DNA of 64,000 nucleotides, from positions 62,001 through 126,000 of the forward strand of contig CAWJPF010000013.1 in assembly GCA_963844625.1 (NCBI GenBank). The letters run 5' to 3'. The translations under genes were made by a program, and so were the position numbers. The DNA is from Palsa-504 sp963844625 (GTDB taxonomy: Bacteria > Actinomycetota > Actinomycetes > Streptosporangiales > Streptosporangiaceae). Of this stretch, positions 16,525 through 24,284 are shown one piece after another (position 1 is the stretch's first letter; every line of letters starts with the position of its first letter). The notes under the pieces were generated by a model. That model was not told the origin of the DNA and ran no database searches. It saw nothing but the letters and a program-made list of their open reading frames with translations.

Positions 16525-17447
16525 GCGCGAGCGGCGTCGCGGTCGCGGCCGAGCACCTGACCAAGCGCTACGGCGCGCTGGCCGCGGTGGACGACGTGAC
16601 CTTCGAGGTACCGGCCGGGCAGCTCGTCGCCGTGCTCGGGCCGAACGGCGCGGGCAAGACCACCACCCTGGAAATGCTCGAGGGCTTCGTCGTCCCCACC
16701 AGCGGCACGGCCCGCGTCCTCGGCGCCGATCCCCGTCGTGGCGGCCGGGCCTGGCGCGCCCGGATCGGGCTGGTGCTGCAGTCCACCAGCCTGGAAGCCG
16801 AGCTCACGGTACGCGAGACCCTGGCCCTGTACGCGCGGCCCTACCCGGCGCCGCGGCCGGTCGGAGAGGTGATGAACCTGGCCGGCCTCACCGACGACGC
16901 GCAGACCCGGGTCGGGGTGCTGTCCGGCGGCCAGCGCCGCCGGGTCGACCTGGCCATCGGCATCATCGGGCAGCCCGAGGTGCTGTTCCTGGACGAGCCC
17001 ACCACCGGCCTGGACCCCGAGGCTCGCCGGCGCACCTGGCACGCGGTGCAGGACCTCACCGCCGCCGGCACCACGGTCATCCTCACGACCCACTACATCG
17101 ACGAGGCCGGCTACCTCGCGGACCGGCTGCTTCTCATCAGCGCCGGCCGCCTGCTGGCCGATACCACCCCGGGGAAGCTGCGAGCCCGGGGCGGGCCACC
17201 CGTCGTCCGCTACCCGCTGCGCGACCCCGCCCTGACCGCGGACCTTCCCCCCGGGCTGGCCTGCCACTACGACCGCGACGCTCGCGCCCTGATCATCCGC
17301 AGCGGCGACGTGGCCGCCGCACTGCGGGACCTGCTGGCCTGGGCCGACCCGAAGTCCCTCGACCTGTCCGCGATCGAGGTCGGCCCGCCCAGCCTCGAGG
17401 ACGCCTACCTGACCGCGATCGGCGAACCGCCAGGGAGCAACTCATGA
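16521..17447 (+). CDS. ABC transporter ATP-binding protein
   Basis: 308-residue nucleotide-binding subunit of an ABC-2 (DrrA/CcmA-like) exporter. Walker A GPNGAGKTT, Q-loop LVLQSTSLEAELTV, signature LSGGQRRRVDLA, Walker B VLFLDEPTTGLDPEA and the switch histidine in LTTHYIDEA are all present. A C-terminal extension of about 90 residues after the core is typical of drug-exporting members. The start overlaps the preceding stop (ATGA), and the stop overlaps the permease start in the same way, so stoichiometric translation is likely. Confidence 0.92.
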   Translation: MSASGVAVAAEHLTKRYGALAAVDDVTFEVPAGQLVAVLGPNGAGKTTTLEMLEGFVVPTSGTARVLGADPRRGGRAWRARIGLVLQSTSLEAELTVRETLALYARPYPAPRPVGEVMNLAGLTDDAQTRVGVLSGGQRRRVDLAIGIIGQPEVLFLDEPTTGLDPEARRRTWHAVQDLTAAGTTVILTTHYIDEAGYLADRLLLISAGRLLADTTPGKLRARGGPPVVRYPLRDPALTADLPPGLACHYDRDARALIIRSGDVAAALRDLLAWADPKSLDLSAIEVGPPSLEDAYLTAIGEPPGSNS

Positions 17448-18271
17448 CCGACACCGCCATGCGCCGGCTGCCCAGCGCCGCGACGCTGCTCCTGGCCCAG
17501 ATCCGCTACCAGGCCAAGCTGCTGGCCGGCGGCCGGGCCGTGGTCATCGGCGTGGGCCTGCCGGTGATCCTGCTCATCGCCTCCAGCACCAGGCAGGCCC
17601 ATCCCGGCGCTGCCGATATCGCCGGGTACGCGTGCTTTGGCCTGACGCTGACCGCCTGGAACACTTACGGCGTGCGCCTGGTCGCGGCGCGCGAGGCCGG
17701 CGTGCTCAAGCGCTGGCGGGCCACCCCGCTGCCCCGGTGGTGCTACTTCCTCGGCCGGATCGTCGCCTGCGTGATCGTGGCCGCGATCGCCGGGGCGGCC
17801 ACGGTGCTGGCCGCCGTGCTGCTTTACCACACTCACCTAAGCTCGTCCGCCTGGCTCGGCGCGCTGGCCGCGTTCGTCCTGGGCGGGGCCGCCTGGGCCG
17901 CCGCGGCCACCGCCCTGTCCGCCGCCATCCCCACCACCGAGGCCGCGGCCCCCACGCTGATGCTGATCTACTTTCCCGCGATCATCATCTCCAGCGTGTT
18001 CGGCTCGATCAGCGAACCCCGCTGGCTGTACACCCTGGCCACCTACCTGCCGGCCCAGCCGCTGGTCAGCGCGGTGACCAGCGCGCTGAGCCACCCGCCA
18101 GGGACGCCGCTGCTGCCCGTCCGGGACGTCGTTGTGCTAGCCGCCTGGGCCGCCGCGGGCCTGGCCACCGCCATCGCCGTGTTCCGCTGGGAACCGCACC
18201 GGCCCGCCTGCCGCCGGCCACCGCGACCACCGGTGAGCGCACCGCCCGCCAGCGAGACGTTCACTCCCTGA
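17444..18271 (+). CDS. ABC-2 type permease
   Basis: 275 residues with six hydrophobic segments and the ABC-2 core pattern (AREAGVLKRWRATPLPRWCYFLGRI between helices 2 and 3; APTLMLIYFPAIIISSVFG near helix 5). Partner of the ATPase at 16521, with which it overlaps by four bases; together they would export a hydrophobic compound or drug under control of the TetR at 15580. The proline-rich last 25 residues are cytoplasmic. A GTTCGG-family repeat begins 52 bases after the stop. Confidence 0.88.
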   Translation: MTDTAMRRLPSAATLLLAQIRYQAKLLAGGRAVVIGVGLPVILLIASSTRQAHPGAADIAGYACFGLTLTAWNTYGVRLVAAREAGVLKRWRATPLPRWCYFLGRIVACVIVAAIAGAATVLAAVLLYHTHLSSSAWLGALAAFVLGGAAWAAAATALSAAIPTTEAAAPTLMLIYFPAIIISSVFGSISEPRWLYTLATYLPAQPLVSAVTSALSHPPGTPLLPVRDVVVLAAWAAAGLATAIAVFRWEPHRPACRRPPRPPVSAPPASETFTP

Positions 18272-18323
18272 CCGGGGCCGCCACGGGCATTGGCGGCGGG
18301 AGCGTCTGAGGGCGGAACACCAC

Positions 18324-18392
18324 GTCCGTTCGGGATAAAGAATTTTTTGTGCCAAACGGGCAGTGGTGCATGCCCTGGGTCCAGTGCGTCGT
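18324..18392. repeat. GTTCGG-family element, full copy b
   Basis: Left arm GTCCGTTCGGG, AT-rich loop ATAAAGAATTTTTTGTG, right arm GCCAAACGGGC, then the family tail GTGGTGCATGCCCTG. It matches copies h (28300) and c (28843). Located just downstream of the ABC permease gene. Confidence 0.7.
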
Positions 18393-18491
18393 CTCGCGTC
18401 TGGCACGAAACCGCGGGCCAGGGATCGGCGCAGGTCCAGCGGACGGCAGCGGTACGTCGCCGGACCGCTGCCGTCCAGGCTGGGGCAGCCG

Positions 18492-18551
18492 CTACTTCTT
18501 CCCTTTCTTGCTCTTCTTGGCCTTCTTGCTCTTCTTGGCCTTCTTAGCCAC
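18492..18551 (-). CDS. Lysine-rich micropeptide
   Basis: GTG-initiated 19-residue frame, MAKKAKKSKKAKKSKKGKK, ending in TAG. A GAGGTGAT Shine-Dalgarno sequence lies at the right distance. The peptide is 12/19 lysine with a repeating KKAKKSKK unit, like the C-terminal tails of bacterial histone-H1/HU-like proteins, but nothing else is attached. It is divergent from the helix-turn-helix gene at 18650 across an 18-bp palindrome. Polycation binding to DNA, RNA or membranes is inferred from composition only. Confidence 0.6.
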   Translation of the reverse strand: MAKKAKKSKKAKKSKKGKK

Positions 18552-18580
18552 GCGTATCACCTCGCTTCCTGACGCGGACT

Positions 18581-18624
18581 GGTCAACGATATGTTGACAA
18601 GACCGCGTCAACATATCATTGACC
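18581..18624. promoter_or_regulatory. Long divergent operator palindrome
   Basis: GGTCAACGATATGTTGAC (18581-18598) and GTCAACATATCATTGACC (18607-18624) are inverted repeats matching at 17 of 18 positions, with an 8-base spacer. Each arm carries TTGAC, a -35-like box, facing outward toward the micropeptide and the helix-turn-helix gene. A shared control region for both genes is inferred. Confidence 0.7.
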
Positions 18625-18649
18625 GATACCGGTTGTCGAATACGCTGTG

Positions 18650-18943
18650 ATGGTGGCCTCCAAGAGTTCCGTCAAGCGGATCACTGCGGCGCTCGGCGCT
18701 CTCGACGCCGCCGACGGACCGATTAGCCGGCTCGACGCTGCCCGGCACCTGCGAGAAGCAGCAGAGGAGCTGGAGGCCGCCCAGGTTGAAGCGGCCCGCA
18801 AGGCCGGTGCCACCTGGAATGAGATCGGCGCGTGCTACGGACTCACCAAACAAGGCGCCCAGCAACGCTTTCGAGCTGCTCGCAACCAGGCCAAGGCCGT
18901 TACTGCGGCGCCAGAAAGAAGGAAGGCCGACCCGGCGGCCTGA
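18650..18943 (+). CDS. Small helix-turn-helix protein
   Basis: 97 residues. N-terminal helix (KRITAALGALDAADGP...) then a sigma-region-4-like helix-turn-helix (AAQVEAARKAGATWNEIGACYGLTKQGAQQRF in outline, about residues 45-76). The tail is short and charged. A GTG three bases upstream is an alternative start. It probably binds the adjacent palindrome and controls itself and the lysine-rich micropeptide. Proteins of this type are common in actinobacteria; a function beyond DNA binding is not known from the sequence. Confidence 0.7.
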   Translation: MVASKSSVKRITAALGALDAADGPISRLDAARHLREAAEELEAAQVEAARKAGATWNEIGACYGLTKQGAQQRFRAARNQAKAVTAAPERRKADPAA

Positions 18944-19007
18944 TCGGGTGGCCGGGCTTACCCCGCGCAGAAGTGCGGCCGCGTTACCTGAAGGTTTTCC
19001 TTCGACG

Positions 19008-19481
19008 TCACCCTTGCTCCGCGAGGTGCCAGCGCACGATGCAGAAGCCGTGTTGCCGCGCGGCGTCGAGGGCGCCGGGGTCGAGACGCCCCTCGGGGCG
19101 GCGCGGGATGGGGACGAACCTGGCCGCGCGCGGGTTCTTTTCTGTGATCACGCCGAGCAGCCGCTCGAGCTCGGCGGGATCGGTAACCAGTTCCGGCCGG
19201 GCGGGCGTGTCGCGGCCGCGCAACCGGATCCGGGCCGGCCGCCCGTCGGCCAGGTTGAGCGTCCAGCGGCCGCCGCCCGGGGTGAGCAGCACGTCGCCGT
19301 CGCGCACGTAGCTGACTGGCTGCCGGTAAGCCTTCCCGCTCTTGCGGCCGGTGTAGGAGATGAGCATCAGGTTCCCGCTGAGCGGCGTCGGGAACGGCAG
19401 GCTGAGCGCTGCCCGCATGGGCACGTTGACCGCGCGCATGATCCGCGCGCGCCGCCGCATCGCGGCCTGGTTGACTGCCAT
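19008..19481 (-). CDS. Deazaflavin-dependent nitroreductase family protein (F420-type)
   Basis: 157 residues of the split beta-barrel DDN/DUF385 family, which bind F420 (or related flavins) and reduce or isomerise small molecules. Recognised features: LMLISYTGRKSGKAYRQPVSYV early in the barrel, GGGRWTLNLADGRPARIRLRGR (a cofactor phosphate-binding loop plus strand), and FVPIPRRP near the C-terminus. The ATG at 19481 follows a usable AG-rich site. Lies in tandem with a VOC protein and a decayed dehydrogenase, suggesting a former small detoxification operon. Substrate unknown. Confidence 0.8.
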   Translation of the reverse strand: MAVNQAAMRRRARIMRAVNVPMRAALSLPFPTPLSGNLMLISYTGRKSGKAYRQPVSYVRDGDVLLTPGGGRWTLNLADGRPARIRLRGRDTPARPELVTDPAELERLLGVITEKNPRAARFVPIPRRPEGRLDPGALDAARQHGFCIVRWHLAEQG

Positions 19482-19508
19482 GATCGGACTCCTGTTGCTG
19501 AGGTTGGT

Positions 19509-19630
19509 TAGACGAGTACGGCGACGTCGATGACCAGGCCGGTGATCCAGGCGGCCTCGACGGCGATGCCCGCCCGATGCCGCGCGTGCTGCCGGTTACC
19601 AGGGCGGCCTGCGCGTCGTGCGCGCTCAGG
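19509..19630 (-). pseudogene. Short-chain dehydrogenase with internal deletion
   Basis: Minus-strand codons SAHDAQAALVTGSTRGIGRA show the N-terminal Rossmann motif of an SDR. This is followed, after a frameshift, by IAVEAAWITGLVIDVAVLV, which joins the beginning directly to a C-terminal ITGxVIDV strand. Roughly 200 residues are missing between the two. The first codon is CTG, so the start was lost too. It overlaps the stop of the VOC gene, consistent with a former operon. Confidence 0.55.
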
Positions 19631-20009
19631 CCGGCTCTCCTGAGATTGGGGTGAGGATTTCCATGAGGTGGCCGTCCGGGTCCCGGAAATAGGTGCCGCG
19701 GCGGCCGTTCTTGCTGGCATAGACCTGGCCGGGCTGGCGGCAGGCGGGGTCGGCGTAGTACGTGATGCCCCTGTCTGTGATCCGGCCGAAGGCGGCCTGG
19801 AATTCCTCGTCGCTCAGCTGGAACGCGTAGTGGTGCTCGTCAACGTGGTCGTAGTGATCGAAGTCCAGGCTGACCCCGTTGGCCAGCGTCACCGGGGTGA
19901 AGTGCGCCACCGGCGGGTCGACGGGCAGGCCGAGGATGTCGGCGAGGAACTGCGCCGATGCCTGCGGGTCAGACGCGGGGACGATGGTGTGGTTCAGTTC
20001 GACGGCCAT
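19626..20009 (-). CDS. VOC-family (glyoxalase-like) protein
   Basis: 127-residue vicinal-oxygen-chelate protein with a single pair of beta-alpha-beta-beta-beta modules. First metal ligand His in VELNHTIVPASD, middle DFDHYDHVDEHHYAF, and the final GTYFRDPDGHLMEIL with the conserved Glu ligand. The start at 20009 is chosen for the AAAGGAG site 6 bases upstream. Divergent from a MarR regulator across clear operators, so probably an inducible dioxygenase or resistance-type enzyme; the substrate is not evident. Confidence 0.82.
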   Translation of the reverse strand: MAVELNHTIVPASDPQASAQFLADILGLPVDPPVAHFTPVTLANGVSLDFDHYDHVDEHHYAFQLSDEEFQAAFGRITDRGITYYADPACRQPGQVYASKNGRRGTYFRDPDGHLMEILTPISGEPA

Positions 20010-20068
20010 TGCTGGCTCCTTTCGGTTTTGCCGCGGCGGCCGATCGCGCGGCCGCCGCCATGACAAAA

Positions 20069-20109
20069 TCTTAGGTATCTAAGAATTAGATGTCAATCAA
20101 TTAGATGTC
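20069..20109. promoter_or_regulatory. MarR operators between VOC and MarR genes
   Basis: TCTTAGGTATCTAAGA (20069-20084) has perfect 6-bp arms. It is followed by two direct copies of AATTAGATGTC at 20084-20094 and 20099-20109, 15 bp apart. The second covers the annotated marR start. Dense sites of this sort fit autorepression and control of the divergent VOC gene. Confidence 0.6.
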
Positions 20110-20611
20110 GAAGCTTAGTGATACGCTGGCTGACATGTCGGCACCGTTCCCCCTCCCGATCGGGCTCCGCTTGGGCCAGGCGGCCCGAATCGTAGAGCGC
20201 GCGTTCGACGAGGCTCTCGGCGAAGCGGGCGGCACCCTTCCGGTCTGGCTGATCCTGCTCAACCTGAAGATCCGCAAGCCCGCCAACCAGCGGGAACTCG
20301 CCGAGGCGGTAGGAGTGCGCGAGGCCACGCTGACGCATCACCTGAACGCCATGGACGCCCGCGGGCTGGTCACCCGGACCCGCGACGCCGCCAACCGGCG
20401 AGTCCAGGTGGTCGCGCTGACCGAAGCGGGCGAAGCGGCGTTCGCGCGCCTGCGGGACACCGCGATCGCCTTCGACGCCAAGCTGCGAGCGGGTCTCGCC
20501 GACGCAGACCTGGCGACGCTCAGCACCCTGCTCGGCCACCTAGCCGCCAACGCCGGCCCGGGGGAAGCCGGGCCGCCCTGGGCCCGCCTGGCCGACCGCC
20601 GCCCGGAGTAA
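20105..20611 (+). CDS. MarR-family regulator
   Basis: 168 residues (158 if the ATG at 20135 is used, which is not overlapped by the operator repeat). Winged helix-turn-helix: NQRELAEAVGVREATLTHHLNAMDARGLVTRTRDAANRRVQ in outline (about residues 56-100), flanked by dimerisation helices. No Shine-Dalgarno precedes either start, suggesting leaderless translation. Divergent from the VOC/F420 genes, which it likely represses until a phenolic or similar ligand appears. Confidence 0.85.
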   Translation: MSKLSDTLADMSAPFPLPIGLRLGQAARIVERAFDEALGEAGGTLPVWLILLNLKIRKPANQRELAEAVGVREATLTHHLNAMDARGLVTRTRDAANRRVQVVALTEAGEAAFARLRDTAIAFDAKLRAGLADADLATLSTLLGHLAANAGPGEAGPPWARLADRRPE

Positions 20612-20683
20612 CAGAGCTGGCTGCCGTGCCAGCACTTGCCTAAACCTGCTCTTGCCGGCCATAAGCTCCCTCGTGGGTACGGC

Positions 20684-20791
20684 ATGAGCACCCAGCCGGA
20701 GGTCGCCAAGACGATCTGGACGGACGCCGACTTCGACGCGATGGGCTGGCACGACAATGCCGTGCGCGCCCGGCGGCTGGCTGGAACTTAA
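20684..20791 (+). pseudogene. N-terminal scrap of an unrecognised protein
   Basis: 35 codons reading MSTQPEVAKTIWTDADFDAM then GWHDNAVRARRLAGT, stop TAA at 20789-20791. WTDADFDAMGWHD resembles the opening of a family of short actinobacterial unknowns, but the rest is missing. Its stop overlaps the stop of the EamA gene on the other strand. Confidence 0.4.
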
Positions 20792-21642
20792 GCTGCGACG
20801 AGCAGGATGCCGATCGCGGCGAGCCCGAGGCCGACCCGCTGCACCCAGCGCAGGCGTTCGCCGAGCACCACCCTGGCCAGCAGGACGGTGACACCGGGGT
20901 AGAGCGAGGCCAGCACGACGGCCAGGCCGAACATGCCGGTCCTGGTAGCCGCCACGTAGCAGATATTCGCGACGGCATCGATCACGCCCGCGCCCGCCGC
21001 CGCCAGCAGGGGCAGGGCGCTCGTGCCGCGCGGTAGCAGGCCGCGGCGCAGCACGGCCCCGGCGATCAGGACGATGGCCAGCTCGCCGAACCGCCCGGCG
21101 GCCACGGGCCAGAACGCCCCGGACTGCCCGGCATTGCGGATGAGAAGAAAGAACAGGCCGAACAGGGCACCGGACGCGATGCCGTAGGCAATGGCCCGGC
21201 CCCGCCCCGGACGCCCAGGCCCGGGCACTGTACTGGTGTCGCCGGCCGAGCTGGCCAGCACGACCGCGACCAGGCAGAGCAGCGCGCCGGCGTAGACGCC
21301 TGCTCCGGGCCGTTCGCCCTCGGCCAGCGCTGCCGCGACCGGCAGGACCGTGGATACGAGTCCGGATACCGGCGCGACCACGCTCATCGGTCCGGTCGCC
21401 AAGCCGACGTAGAAGATGATCAGGCCGAGCCCTCCGGTCAGGCCGGCGCTGATCCCCCAGGCCAGGCCGGCCAGGCTGGCGGAATCTGGCGACATCGCCG
21501 CCGCAGCCAGTGTGACGATCACTGCGGCCGTATTGGCCACTACCAGCACCGTCAGCACGTGTGCCCTGCGGGTCGCCGTTCCGCCGAGGAAGTCACCACT
21601 GCCGTAGAGCACGGCGGCGGCGAGTCCGAGCAGGATCACCAT
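20788..21642 (-). CDS. EamA/DMT-superfamily transporter
   Basis: 284 residues with ten hydrophobic segments arranged as two EamA halves (N-terminal LLGLAAAVLYGSGDFLGG; second half from AIAYGIASGALFGLFFLLI). Ends with LGERLRWVQRVGLGLAAIGI, the usual DMT last helix pattern. The start at 21642 (GGAGGTGCGTC upstream) is preferred to the open frame extending into the divergent gene. Probably exports or imports a small metabolite; divergent from a CGNR regulator, which may control it. Confidence 0.82.
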   Translation of the reverse strand: MVILLGLAAAVLYGSGDFLGGTATRRAHVLTVLVVANTAAVIVTLAAAAMSPDSASLAGLAWGISAGLTGGLGLIIFYVGLATGPMSVVAPVSGLVSTVLPVAAALAEGERPGAGVYAGALLCLVAVVLASSAGDTSTVPGPGRPGRGRAIAYGIASGALFGLFFLLIRNAGQSGAFWPVAAGRFGELAIVLIAGAVLRRGLLPRGTSALPLLAAAGAGVIDAVANICYVAATRTGMFGLAVVLASLYPGVTVLLARVVLGERLRWVQRVGLGLAAIGILLVAA

Positions 21643-21777
21643 GACGCACCTCCGATCGGTCAGGCCGCCGGCGAGCCAGCGGCATGCCACCTCGTTGGTG
21701 ACTAGTAAAGCTATTTTAGAGGTCACTGCGAGACCGGTCAAGTCGTTTATACGGTCACGAGTGGTAGAGTATGCACT

Positions 21778-22341
21778 ATGACCATGCCGTCGTGGGTGTC
21801 CGACCAGGAGACCAAGCCGGCCCCGATGCCACTGCTGCTCGTGCAGTCGTTCGTCAACACCTGGGACGGCGACCACGGCTCGGACCTGCTGCTGGATCCT
21901 GCCGCCGCCCGCGACTGGCTGACCGATGCTGGCCTGTGGAGTGCTGATAGCGCGCCGGACCCGGCCGAGTTGCACCTCGCCCGCAGCGTGCGCGAGGGCA
22001 TCCGGGCCATGCTGGTGGCCAACAGCGGCGGCCCCAAGCCGGGGCCCGGCGATCTGCAGCCCTTGCAGACCGTCACGCAGGTCTTCCGGCCCGCGCTGCG
22101 GGTCGGGCCGGGCGGACAGGTCAGCGTCGGTGCCGAGCCCGCCGGCGGCCTCCTCACCCTGTTGCTGACGATCCGCGACGCGCAGCATGATGGCACCTGG
22201 CAGCGGCTGAAAGCCTGCGGCAACCCCGATTGCCGGTGGGCGTTCTACGACCGTTCCCACAGCCAGGCGGGTGCCTGGTGCGACATGGCCACCTGCGGCA
22301 ACCGGATCAAGAACCGCAGGCTCAGGCACAGGCAGCGTTAA
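21778..22341 (+). CDS. CGNR zinc-finger (ABATE-domain) regulator
   Basis: 187 residues. N-terminal ABATE domain (LLLVQSFVNTWDGDHGSDLL...) and a C-terminal treble-clef CGNR zinc finger: CGNPDCRWAFYDRSHSQAG, then WCDMATCGNRIKNR, with four cysteines. Such proteins are stress-linked DNA-binding regulators. The 135-base region shared with the EamA gene contains GTGAC (21698-21702) and GTCAC (21722-21726) arms that could be its site. After the stop, 245 bases to the OsmC gene hold only a duplicated GGCGAGGTCGCCCTG. Confidence 0.8.
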   Translation: MTMPSWVSDQETKPAPMPLLLVQSFVNTWDGDHGSDLLLDPAAARDWLTDAGLWSADSAPDPAELHLARSVREGIRAMLVANSGGPKPGPGDLQPLQTVTQVFRPALRVGPGGQVSVGAEPAGGLLTLLLTIRDAQHDGTWQRLKACGNPDCRWAFYDRSHSQAGAWCDMATCGNRIKNRRLRHRQR

Positions 22342-22586
22342 CCGGGTACTGCTGGGCCGGACCGGCGCTCAGGCGGCCGCGCGGGTCGGTGGGCGAGGTC
22401 GCCCTGTTGGCGAGGTCGCCCTGACCGGCGCTGGGCAACGTCACCGCCACCGAACCCGGCATCCTGGACATTTCCCACCTTTCTTCCGAGCGGCCGCGGC
22501 TCTCCCCGCCTGTTCACTTTGGCGGTCGCATAGTGATCGTGCTCGTCTCGTGGCAGCCTGGCATTAGGCAGCCGAGGAGGTCTCGC

Positions 22587-23108
22587 ATGATCAGAACCCA
22601 CAGCTATGACGTCACTGTCGCCTGGACCGGCAACCGGGGCGGCGGCACCAGCGGATACCGGGAGTACGGCCGTGATCATGAGGTGACGGTCAGCGGCGCC
22701 GGGGACGGGCCTGAGGCGGGGGACGCCGACCGGCCGCAGCCCATCGCGGGCAGTTCCGACTCGACCTTCCGGGGCGACTCCGCCCGGTGGAATCCCGAGC
22801 AACTTCTCACGGCCGCGCTCGCCCAATGCCACATGCTTTCCTACCTGCACGCCTGCGCGGCCGCCGGCATCGTGGTCACCGGGTACACCGATGAGGCGCA
22901 CGGCACCATGACCGAGACCACCGACGGCGGCGGTCACTTCACCGAGGTCGTGCTCAGGCCGCGGGTCACCGTGGCCGCACCGGACATGGTCGAGAAGGCG
23001 GCCGGGCTGCACCGGGAAGCCCACGAGAGATGCTTCATCGCCAACTCGGTGAACTTCCCGGTCAGGCACGAACCCGTCGTGCTAGCGGCCAGCACCGCAG
23101 AACGGTAG
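22587..23108 (+). CDS. OsmC-family peroxiredoxin-like protein
   Basis: 173 residues. OsmC/Ohr fold with the two reactive cysteines in the expected contexts: WNPEQLLTAALAQCHMLSYL (peroxidatic) and HERCFIANSVNFPV (resolving). It would reduce organic hydroperoxides using dihydrolipoamide-type thiols in the cytoplasm. The start at 22587 is supported by GAGGAGGT. Monocistronic; no adjacent OhrR. A three-copy 23-bp tandem repeat follows five bases after the stop codon. Confidence 0.85.
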   Translation: MIRTHSYDVTVAWTGNRGGGTSGYREYGRDHEVTVSGAGDGPEAGDADRPQPIAGSSDSTFRGDSARWNPEQLLTAALAQCHMLSYLHACAAAGIVVTGYTDEAHGTMTETTDGGGHFTEVVLRPRVTVAAPDMVEKAAGLHREAHERCFIANSVNFPVRHEPVVLAASTAER

Positions 23109-23113
23109 CGGCT

Positions 23114-23182
23114 GCGCGGCCGGATTTCACGGCGGGGCGCGGCCGGATTTCACGGCGGGGCGCGGCCGGATTTCACGGCGGG
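23114..23182. repeat. Perfect 23-bp tandem repeat, three copies
   Basis: Three identical head-to-tail units (23114-23136, 23137-23159, 23160-23182), each GCGCGGCCGGATTTCACGG plus CGGG. They sit directly 3' of the OsmC gene and 5' of a decayed toxin gene. A minisatellite likely to vary between strains. Confidence 0.9.
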
Positions 23183-23194
23183 CGCGAATTACGA

Positions 23195-23465
23195 AGGGTC
23201 TGATGCGCCGAGAAGCCAGGACTCGGTGACAGGTGGGCTGGCGGCCCGGCGTTCAGCCACGCGTGGAATCCCCGATCAGCTGGCCGGGATTCTTCCTGGA
23301 CCTGGGGAAGGCCCGGCTGCCGGTGAACAGGAGCCCGCAGCCGGGTGGCCCGTCCTGCAGGGCCCGCAGCATGATCGGCCTGAAGTCCTTGACGTTCTCC
23401 GTGAGCAACCAGCGCTTTCTGCTTTCTGCGCTCGCCCAGGCAAAGACCTCTTGGTCAGTCCCGTA
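23195..23465 (-). pseudogene. DUF5615-type toxin gene, 3' fragment
   Basis: Minus-strand codons EVFAWASAESRKRWLLTENV, then KDFRPIMLRALQDGPPGCGL and SRAFPRSRKNPG, closely match the intact toxin at 54896-55288 (EIFAWASAEKRWLLTENVKDF...). The N-terminal acidic motif and the antitoxin are missing; upstream sequence changes abruptly to unrelated GC-rich DNA carrying a hairpin element. The nucleotide homology extends past the stop into 23195-23250. Confidence 0.75.
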
Positions 23466-23623
23466 GGTCTTGGGGTGGGCGGCTGGAGCCCGGCTCGGGT
23501 GCGGGTGATGCCGGTGCCGGTGCCGCGTGGCCCGGGTAGGTGTCACTCCGGCCTGTCCTGTCCCGTCAGGCTTCTGCCGCCGCTGATGTCCCAGCGCCGC
23601 TGCGCTCCCGCGCCGGTTAACGC

Positions 23624-23704
23624 GGAAAATCCGAGCTATGCGGAGGATCCGGGCCCCTGGCGGTACCAGAATTACCGCGGAAGCCCGATTTTCCATGATC
23701 TTTT
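23624..23704. repeat. Co-varying hairpin element, copy 1
   Basis: Outer arms GGAAAATCCGAGCTATGCGG (23624-23643) and CCGCGGAAGCCCGATTTTCC (23675-23694) pair imperfectly; an inner CTGG/CCAG hairpin has the loop CGGTA (661-665 of this kilobase). It shares ACCAGNATTACCGCG and GATCTTTT with copy 2 at 28529. A GC-rich simple repeat follows (23706-23745). The 23466-23890 stretch holds no other feature. Confidence 0.6.
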
Positions 23705-23890
23705 CCCGGGCCGGGGCCGGGGCCGGAGCCGGGGCCGGGGCTGGGCTGGATCGTTCTCGGAAGACCTTTCCGGCCAACTCGCCGGAACGCCGGACTTCCT
23801 GCGCCCCCTGAGCATCCCCGAGCGGCGGCAGCAGGACCGGGCCATGTTGGCGAGAACTTATCCGGGCTGCGCGAGATCGACGGCGGCGGT

Positions 23891-24199
23891 CTAGGCGTTG
23901 GCCCCGATCGTGACGACGTCCTTGCGAGGACGTCCGCGGGGGCGCTTACGCGGCACGATCGCGCCGCTCATCAGCAACTCGCCGCCCCAGACACCCCAGG
24001 GCTCCCGGCGCTCCAGCGCGCCGGCCAGGCACGCCAGCCTGGCCTGGCATCCCCGGCACATCGCCTTCGCCTGCTCCACATCCTGCGGAGACTCGGCGAA
24101 GAACAGCTCCGGTTCCTTCGTGCACGGCAGATCCAGGCTCAGCCCCGTGGGGTCCTGCCCGCCGACAGTGGTATCACGCCACTGCACTAGTGCCATCAT
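23891..24199 (-). CDS. whiB7: WhiB7-type iron-sulfur regulator
   Basis: 102 residues. Four iron-sulfur cysteines (Cys26, Cys48, Cys51, Cys57; LPCTKEPELFF and CRGCQARLAC), the WhiB turn GVWGG (69-73), and a C-terminal AT-hook, RPRGRPRKD (86-94), which distinguishes WhiB7 (WblC) from other Wbl proteins. In relatives it binds the primary sigma factor and activates antibiotic-resistance genes on ribosome stress. The start at 24199 (MMALVQ) is preferred over the long upstream open frame because AT-hook Wbl proteins have about this length and GGGGAGCGAGAG precedes it. Confidence 0.85.
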   Translation of the reverse strand: MMALVQWRDTTVGGQDPTGLSLDLPCTKEPELFFAESPQDVEQAKAMCRGCQARLACLAGALERREPWGVWGGELLMSGAIVPRKRPRGRPRKDVVTIGANA

Positions 24200-24284
24200 C
24201 TCTCGCTCCCCGTTCCCGTTCCCCGTCCCCGTTGCCCGTTCCCCGGCGGCCGCGGCACCGTGGTCAACGGTGACGGGCCGGCCC

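Noticed and set aside
23706..23745. Run of CCGGGG units as a possible G-quadruplex or CRISPR-like array
   Set aside because: A simple GC repeat next to the hairpin element, without spacers; a similar GCGG run follows the other hairpin copy.
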